From the NCBI RefSeq assembly GCF_900142135.1, contig NZ_FQZU01000006.1:62001-126000 (forward strand): DNA of 64,000 nt. The letters are read 5' to 3'. The notes below the pieces were generated by a model. The model ran no database searches, was not told the origin of the DNA, and saw only the letters and a list, made by a program, of their open reading frames with translations. Both the position numbers and the translations under genes were made by a program. Of the stretch, positions 60,131-64,000 are shown piece after piece; position 1 is the first letter of the stretch, and each line of letters starts with the position of its first letter. This DNA is from Desulfatibacillum alkenivorans DSM 16219. Lineage in GTDB: Bacteria; Desulfobacterota; Desulfobacteria; Desulfobacterales; Desulfatibacillaceae.

Positions 60131-60182
60131 GAAATCACGGAATGGCTTCTAACGCGCCCGACTAATGGCGACTTAACTTTGA

Positions 60183-61439
60183 ATGCTTGATAATATGTTG
60201 AACTCCTACGCCTGGATCATACTGATTTTCGTTTTGCTGGACTACGCCCTGGGCGCCGTCGCCGGCGTGTTGAACCTGAAAAACATCCGGGACGAACTGC
60301 CCGGGGAATTCGCCGACGTCTGGGATAAGGACCGCTACGCCAAATCCCAGCAATATCTGGCGGCGACCACCCGGCTGGGCCTGGTTTCCTCCACCGTCTT
60401 ATTGGTTGTTTTGCTTGTTTTCTGGTTTGCAGGCGGATTCAATTATACGGACGCCCTGGCGCGATCCCTGGGCTTTGGGCCGACCCTCACGGGGCTTGCC
60501 TATTTCGCCATTCTGGCTGTCTTAAGCAATATTATATCCACCGGGTTTTCCTTGTATTCCACCTTTGTGATCGAAGAGCGCTTCGGATTCAACAAAACCA
60601 CCTTCAAGACCTACATCCTGGATCGGATCAAAATCGCCGCCCTGGCCTGCATCCTGGGCGGGCCCATTATAGGCGGCGTCCTTTATTTTTTAGGAAATGC
60701 AGGGCCCAACGCCTGGCTGTATTGCTGGGCCGGGGTGACGGTGTTCATCCTGTTCATTCAAATGGCGGCGCCCACGTGGATCATGCCTTTGTTCAACAAG
60801 TTCCTGCCTTTGGAAAACCAGGAGCTCAAGCAGGCCGTGCTGGACTATACCGACAGCGTGGATTTTCCCCTGGAAAATCTGTTCATGATGGACGGCTCCA
60901 AGCGTTCGTCCAAGTCCAACGCCTTTTTTGCGGGATTCGGAAAAAGACGGCGCATCGCCCTGTTCGACACCCTCATAGAAAAGCACACCATCCCGGAACT
61001 GGTGGCCGTGGTGGCCCACGAGGTGGGGCATTACAAGAAAAAGCACATCCTGGCCAACATGATCATCAGCATTTTGCACCTGGGGATCATGTTTTACCTT
61101 CTGTCCCTGTTCATCTCACGCCAGGGCTTGTTTGACGCCTTTTTCATGGAGCAATCGTCCGTATACGCGGGGCTCCTGTTTTTCGGGCTGTTATACACGC
61201 CGGTGGAAACCATCCTGGGCCTGGGCCTCGGCATGCTTTCCCGCAAGAACGAGTACGAAGCCGACCGTTTTTCCGTAATGACAACAGACGATCCCCAATC
61301 CCTGATCGACGCCTTGAAAAAGCTCTCCCGGGACAACCTGAGCAACTTGCGGCCTCACCCCTTTTACGTATTTCTGGCTTATTCCCACCCTCCGGTCTTG
61401 GAGCGCATCCGGGCTATTAAGCTGATTAAAACTCATTAA
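60183..61439 (+). CDS. M48-family zinc metalloprotease, Ste24/CAAX-protease-like
   Basis: A 418-residue polytopic inner-membrane protease with about six to seven hydrophobic segments. The zinc motif is HEVGH (His279-Glu280-x-x-His283) in AVVAHEVGHYKKKHILANM, with a third ligand Glu357 in SRKNEYEADRFSV. The N-terminal region FGFNKTTFKTYILDRIK is typical of bacterial Ste24 homologues. Likely cleaves membrane or misfolded proteins facing the cytosol; bacterial substrates are mostly unknown. RBS weak at ATG 60183; ATG 60195 is an alternative. It is followed by an esterase gene 96 bp away. Confidence 0.93.
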   Translation: MLDNMLNSYAWIILIFVLLDYALGAVAGVLNLKNIRDELPGEFADVWDKDRYAKSQQYLAATTRLGLVSSTVLLVVLLVFWFAGGFNYTDALARSLGFGPTLTGLAYFAILAVLSNIISTGFSLYSTFVIEERFGFNKTTFKTYILDRIKIAALACILGGPIIGGVLYFLGNAGPNAWLYCWAGVTVFILFIQMAAPTWIMPLFNKFLPLENQELKQAVLDYTDSVDFPLENLFMMDGSKRSSKSNAFFAGFGKRRRIALFDTLIEKHTIPELVAVVAHEVGHYKKKHILANMIISILHLGIMFYLLSLFISRQGLFDAFFMEQSSVYAGLLFFGLLYTPVETILGLGLGMLSRKNEYEADRFSVMTTDDPQSLIDALKKLSRDNLSNLRPHPFYVFLAYSHPPVLERIRAIKLIKTH

Positions 61440-61535
61440 CCGTCCGATGAAATGACGCGTTGCGTTAACGCCTCCGCTGTGCTATAAATCCCAATCGCAG
61501 GCCATTGATTCCCGCCTGCACGACTCGGAGGAAAA

Positions 61536-62432
61536 ATGCAAGATCATCCCATCCACGGCAAGCCCGGCCCCCTGGGCAGATTCTATTTCAGCACGCATCC
61601 CGTCAATATTTCGTTTCACAGGATAGGCGTGGAAACCGGCAGCGCGTTGTTCACCCTGCCAAGGGGAACCCGTGTCAGGCCTTTCGCCCCCGCGGGCGTT
61701 CCGGCCAGTTACATTTCCGGGCACGGAGACGCCAAAGGCCGCAAAATTTTATACCTTCACGGCGGAGGCTATATGGTGGGATCCCGCCGCACCCATAAAT
61801 CCCTGGCCGCCTATCTATCCAAAATCGCCAAGGCCGAATGCGTCCTGCCCGACTACCGCCGGGCGCCCGAGCATCCTTTTCCCGCGGCGTTGGAGGACGT
61901 CTACGCCGTATACCTGTCCATGCTGGATCAGGGGATAGACCCCCAATGCATCGCCCTGGCCGGAGATTCGGCCGGCGGAGGCCTGACCGCAGCCCTGCTT
62001 CTGGCCCTCAAAGCCATGGGCAAGCCCCTGCCGTCCTGCGCTTATTTGATGAGCCCCTGGGTGAACCTGGCGGACAACGATTTGCATTTTAAGGCGCCTT
62101 TCACCAAACGCACCGACATTGCCGACTGGTTTTGCCACTTCATGTCCCACATGTACGTGGGGAAGGGCGATCCCGCCCATCCGTTTATCTCGCCAATCTT
62201 TGGGGACTTTCAAGGCCTGCCGCCCTTATTCGTGACCGTGGGAAAATACGAGCCTTTGTGCAGACAAGCAAAGGAGTTGGCGGAAAGAGCGCAGATAGCC
62301 GGGGTGGACGTGACCTTCAAACCCTATCGCAGCCCCATCCACGTGCTTCAGGCTCTGGCCCCGTTTTCCAAAAAAATCCACGGCCTCTTGGCCAAAGGCG
62401 GCGACTTCATTCACGAGCATTGCCCGGCCTAA
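61536..62432 (+). CDS. Alpha/beta hydrolase of the hormone-sensitive lipase (HSL) type
   Basis: A 298-residue esterase/lipase. Oxyanion motif HGGGY (75-79), nucleophile Ser145 in GDSAGGGL, acid at Glu239 in VGKYEPL (most relatives have Asp) and His269 in SPIHVLQ. No signal peptide. Acts on short to medium acyl esters (family expectation). GGAGG is 4 nt before ATG 61536. Same direction as the M48 protease gene and inside the same pair of inverted 27-bp repeats. Confidence 0.92.
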   Translation: MQDHPIHGKPGPLGRFYFSTHPVNISFHRIGVETGSALFTLPRGTRVRPFAPAGVPASYISGHGDAKGRKILYLHGGGYMVGSRRTHKSLAAYLSKIAKAECVLPDYRRAPEHPFPAALEDVYAVYLSMLDQGIDPQCIALAGDSAGGGLTAALLLALKAMGKPLPSCAYLMSPWVNLADNDLHFKAPFTKRTDIADWFCHFMSHMYVGKGDPAHPFISPIFGDFQGLPPLFVTVGKYEPLCRQAKELAERAQIAGVDVTFKPYRSPIHVLQALAPFSKKIHGLLAKGGDFIHEHCPA

Positions 62433-62459
62433 ACAGTGCAGTCTCTGCCTACCAGGCTT

Positions 62460-62486
62460 CTCGTTCCCATGCTTTGCGTGGGAATG
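62460..62486 (+). repeat. 27-bp palindromic repeat, right copy
   Basis: CTCGTTCCCATGCTTTGCGT followed by GGGAATG; exact inverted partner of 59974-60000. Related short repeats are widespread in bacterial genomes (general knowledge). Confidence 0.85.
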
Positions 62487-62559
62487 AATATTTAACATTT
62501 TGAAATCAAAGCTGTTTCGGGCATCGGCGATGCAACAATAAACCGCCGAAGATATTGGG

Positions 62560-62745
62560 CGGCCGCGGCAGGGCAGTATCCTGCCGGGGCGCGATAGCGC
62601 GTTTGGTTCGACCCCTCGGTTGATAGAATCCACCGATGCCATGCGAATGGAAAAGGTGTCCAAAACCAAACAAAAGTCGTAATTCAATCAACTTAATGCG
62701 TCCGCCGAACAGTCCCGATTTCCATAATCTATTCGGGCCGCGCCT
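62560..62745 (+). repeat. Diverged third copy of the interspersed element
   Basis: Collinear with the right half of copies A and B: ggggcgcgatagcgc / gggcgcgaagcgc, tccaaaaccaaacaaaa, aattcaatcaac, cccgatttccata and gggccgcgcc match in order with substitutions between. The GTTGGG units of the left half are absent. Confidence 0.6.
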
Positions 62746-62870
62746 ACTGTTGCTTCGCAACACTGGCAGCAAACTACGCTGCCAGTGCCACCCTATGATC
62801 CTATTCTATCAGCATTGCATGCCGCGGCTGGTGCGGCATTTGTCACTGAGGTTGAATTTGATTTGTAGCG

Positions 62871-62890
62871 GCAGGCCCCCGTGCCTGCCT
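62871..62890 (+). repeat. Single REP-like unit outside the main array
   Basis: GGCAGGCCCCCGTGCCTGCC matches the palindromic units of the 45.4-46.5 kb array. Confidence 0.75.
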
Positions 62891-63003
62891 TGGCCGCGCA
62901 ATGCGCGGACAAATGGAGCCCGCAGGAGGGACGCGGCGGCATTGCTTCATTACTCCAATTTGCTTGAACTTGGTCTGGCGCCGCTGAGCTTTTCCTGTCA
63001 ATG

Positions 63004-64000
63004 TTACTCTTTGGCGGCCGCCGGGCTGGGCTGCAGTTCTTTTAATGCTTCCCGCATCCATTTTGCGGTCACGGCGTGGCCGTATGGGCTGTAGTGGGCG
63101 CCCATGCTTTTATAGCGTAGCAGTTCCTTGGGCGCAGTCTTTGAGTCGATGAACATCCTGCGGGCTTCGTCCGGAGGCAATTGGCGGAAGTATTCTGTAA
63201 AATCAAAGTAGTGATAGCCTGCGGCCTCAAGCTCCCTGTTCATGATGCTGAAAAAGGGAATGTCGGCCTTCATCCCGCCCGCCGTAGGCAGCCGCACAAT
63301 GGCCATAGGCGCTCCTTTGGATTGAGCCATCGCCTGCATCTCTTGGAAAATGGCCATGACCGTTGCCAGCAGGTCCCTCTGGGTCTTGTAGACCCCCTCC
63401 GGCTTGTCTCGCCGGATTAACATTTCACGCGCCTTTCCCGCGGCCCGAACAAGCCCCAGATCGGACCACCACGCCGTCTTGCTCCAAAAACCCGGATACG
63501 GGTCGGGCGCAGGGGCGTTCATGGTATGCAGGCGGCCGTCTTTCACCTGCATCCACGGCTTGGGATAAATATCAAACCGGTCCGCGTTCATGCGGCTGAT
63601 GTCCGCATCAATAAAGCAGACCAACAGCATGTCATAGTCGAAATGGGACCATTCCTTGCGATGCCAGAGATGCATCTGGTCCAGGCCGTAACCCCCCTGG
63701 CCCATGTTCATCACTTCCAGATCAGGCGAGGACGCCTCCAGCCTGGCGCAGAACGATTCATCGTCCCCGACCCCGTAGCCCAGGGTGAAGGAGTCCCCCA
63801 CGCAGACGATGCGGGTTTTCCCTTCCGGCGCCTTGCGGGCGAAGTCGTGGTTTGCGCGAAATCCCTGATTGTTGATGGTGAGGCTTCTGCCCGGCCCGTA
63901 CATGTCGGGGATGACGATCCCGGGAATGTTGGACCATCCCAGAATGGGATCATGCCTGCAATGGACGTTCTCGGCGAACAAGGCCGGCCCCAGGGAAGCG
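63004..64000 (-). CDS. SGNH/GDSL-hydrolase-like protein (5' end outside window)
   Basis: At least 332 residues, open to the right edge (reading inwards ASLGPALFAENVHCRHDPILGW), so the start lies beyond 64000. Block I is VGDSFTLGYGVGDDESF with the nucleophile Ser. Block II Gly is in MGQGGYGLDQMHLW, and the C-terminal block V is AHYSPYGHAVTAKW with the catalytic His. Such proteins often act as acetyl-esterases on envelope polysaccharides. No partner visible in the window. Stop at 63004; a REP-like unit lies downstream. Confidence 0.82.
   Translation of the reverse strand, partial: ASLGPALFAENVHCRHDPILGWSNIPGIVIPDMYGPGRSLTINNQGFRANHDFARKAPEGKTRIVCVGDSFTLGYGVGDDESFCARLEASSPDLEVMNMGQGGYGLDQMHLWHRKEWSHFDYDMLLVCFIDADISRMNADRFDIYPKPWMQVKDGRLHTMNAPAPDPYPGFWSKTAWWSDLGLVRAAGKAREMLIRRDKPEGVYKTQRDLLATVMAIFQEMQAMAQSKGAPMAIVRLPTAGGMKADIPFFSIMNRELEAAGYHYFDFTEYFRQLPPDEARRMFIDSKTAPKELLRYKSMGAHYSPYGHAVTAKWMREALKELQPSPAAAKE

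Larger units (their letters stand above)
59709..60182. other. Repeat-filled intergenic region
   Basis: No gene. From left to right: an inverted copy of the gtcatccccg repeat (59777-59840), a palindrome TTCCCACGG-TCC-CCGTGGGAA (59884-59904), a 27-bp repeat (59974-60000) and a full gtcatccccg repeat (60038-60130). Confidence 0.75.
62433..63003. other. Repeat-filled intergenic region
   Basis: No gene. Contains the right 27-bp repeat (62460-62486), a diverged copy of the 39.5/41-kb interspersed element (62560-62745), a perfect hairpin CACTGGCAGC/GCTGCCAGTG (62761-62770, 62778-62787) and one REP-like GGCAGGCCCCCGTGCCTGCC unit (62871-62890). Confidence 0.7.

Noticed and set aside
1-64000. tRNA, rRNA or known riboswitch
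   Set aside because: No cloverleaf, rRNA core or recognisable riboswitch consensus was found by eye; a covariance-model scan would be needed to exclude small RNAs.

Overview
The window looks like a chromosomal segment of a Gram-negative, GC-rich (by eye mid-50s % G+C) anaerobic deltaproteobacterium (Desulfobacterota). A Desulfatibacillum-like sulfate reducer is the best guess. The basis is a class-I-type hybrid-cluster protein, HypCFDE hydrogenase maturation, a TRAP solute-binding protein, a propionyl/methylmalonyl-CoA-type carboxyltransferase, several large hybrid histidine kinases, and lipoprotein and outer-membrane type genes. The assignment is inference; no rRNA or tRNA gene was seen.

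Layout. 1-4 kb: the 5' part of an ABC transporter ATPase and a divergent hybrid histidine kinase. 4-6 kb (minus): a compact ECF sigma factor / membrane anti-sigma-like protein / periplasmic heavy-metal-sensor operon ending in a strong terminator. 6.3-15.6 kb (minus): a five-gene operon of circularly permuted ATP-grasp, alpha-E and transglutaminase-like proteins. It holds two complete but differently wired sets of a predicted peptide/amide ligase system whose chemistry is unknown. 16-18 kb: a membrane histidine kinase with a receiver domain. 18.1-23.6 kb (minus): a tight lipid-type operon (acyl-CoA ligase, NAD-dependent epimerase/3beta-HSD-like enzyme, GNAT, SDR, lipoprotein). 24-31.5 kb: proteostasis and stress genes (parvulin isomerase, alpha/beta hydrolase, thiol peroxidase, hybrid-cluster protein, cupin, SlyD-like FKBP) with several palindromic operators. 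31.5-37.6 kb (minus): a full cecR-ybhGFSR-type TetR/MFP/ABC exporter operon. 37.7-39.4 kb: an acyl-CoA carboxylase carboxyltransferase behind a promoter that overlaps a 16-bp perfect palindrome.

39.4-47.1 kb is the accessory, repeat-rich part. Two near-identical ~430-520 bp elements in direct orientation flank a RelE/HigB-HigA-like toxin-antitoxin pair. After corA and a large MscS channel comes a tandem array (314-bp unit, nearly three copies, plus short palindromic units), immediately followed by a REP-associated tyrosine transposase (RAYT). 47-54.6 kb: a 1178-residue hybrid kinase whose C-terminal Hpt-like domain has Arg in place of the phosphorylatable His, an orphan TRAP solute-binding protein, an unknown lipoprotein, a 50-residue protein and a Sel1-repeat protein. 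54.9-59.7 kb: hypC-hypF-hypD-hypE. 60.2-62.4 kb: a Ste24-like M48 protease and an HSL-type esterase, bracketed by 27-bp inverted repeats. The window ends inside an SGNH/GDSL hydrolase-like gene.

Most genes lie in compact co-directional operons with ATGA/TTGA overlaps. Intergenic DNA over 300 bp is mostly dispersed palindromic repeats of at least four families. The strongest candidates for under-described biology are the doubled ATP-grasp/alpha-E/transglutaminase operon and the RAYT-linked repeat families.
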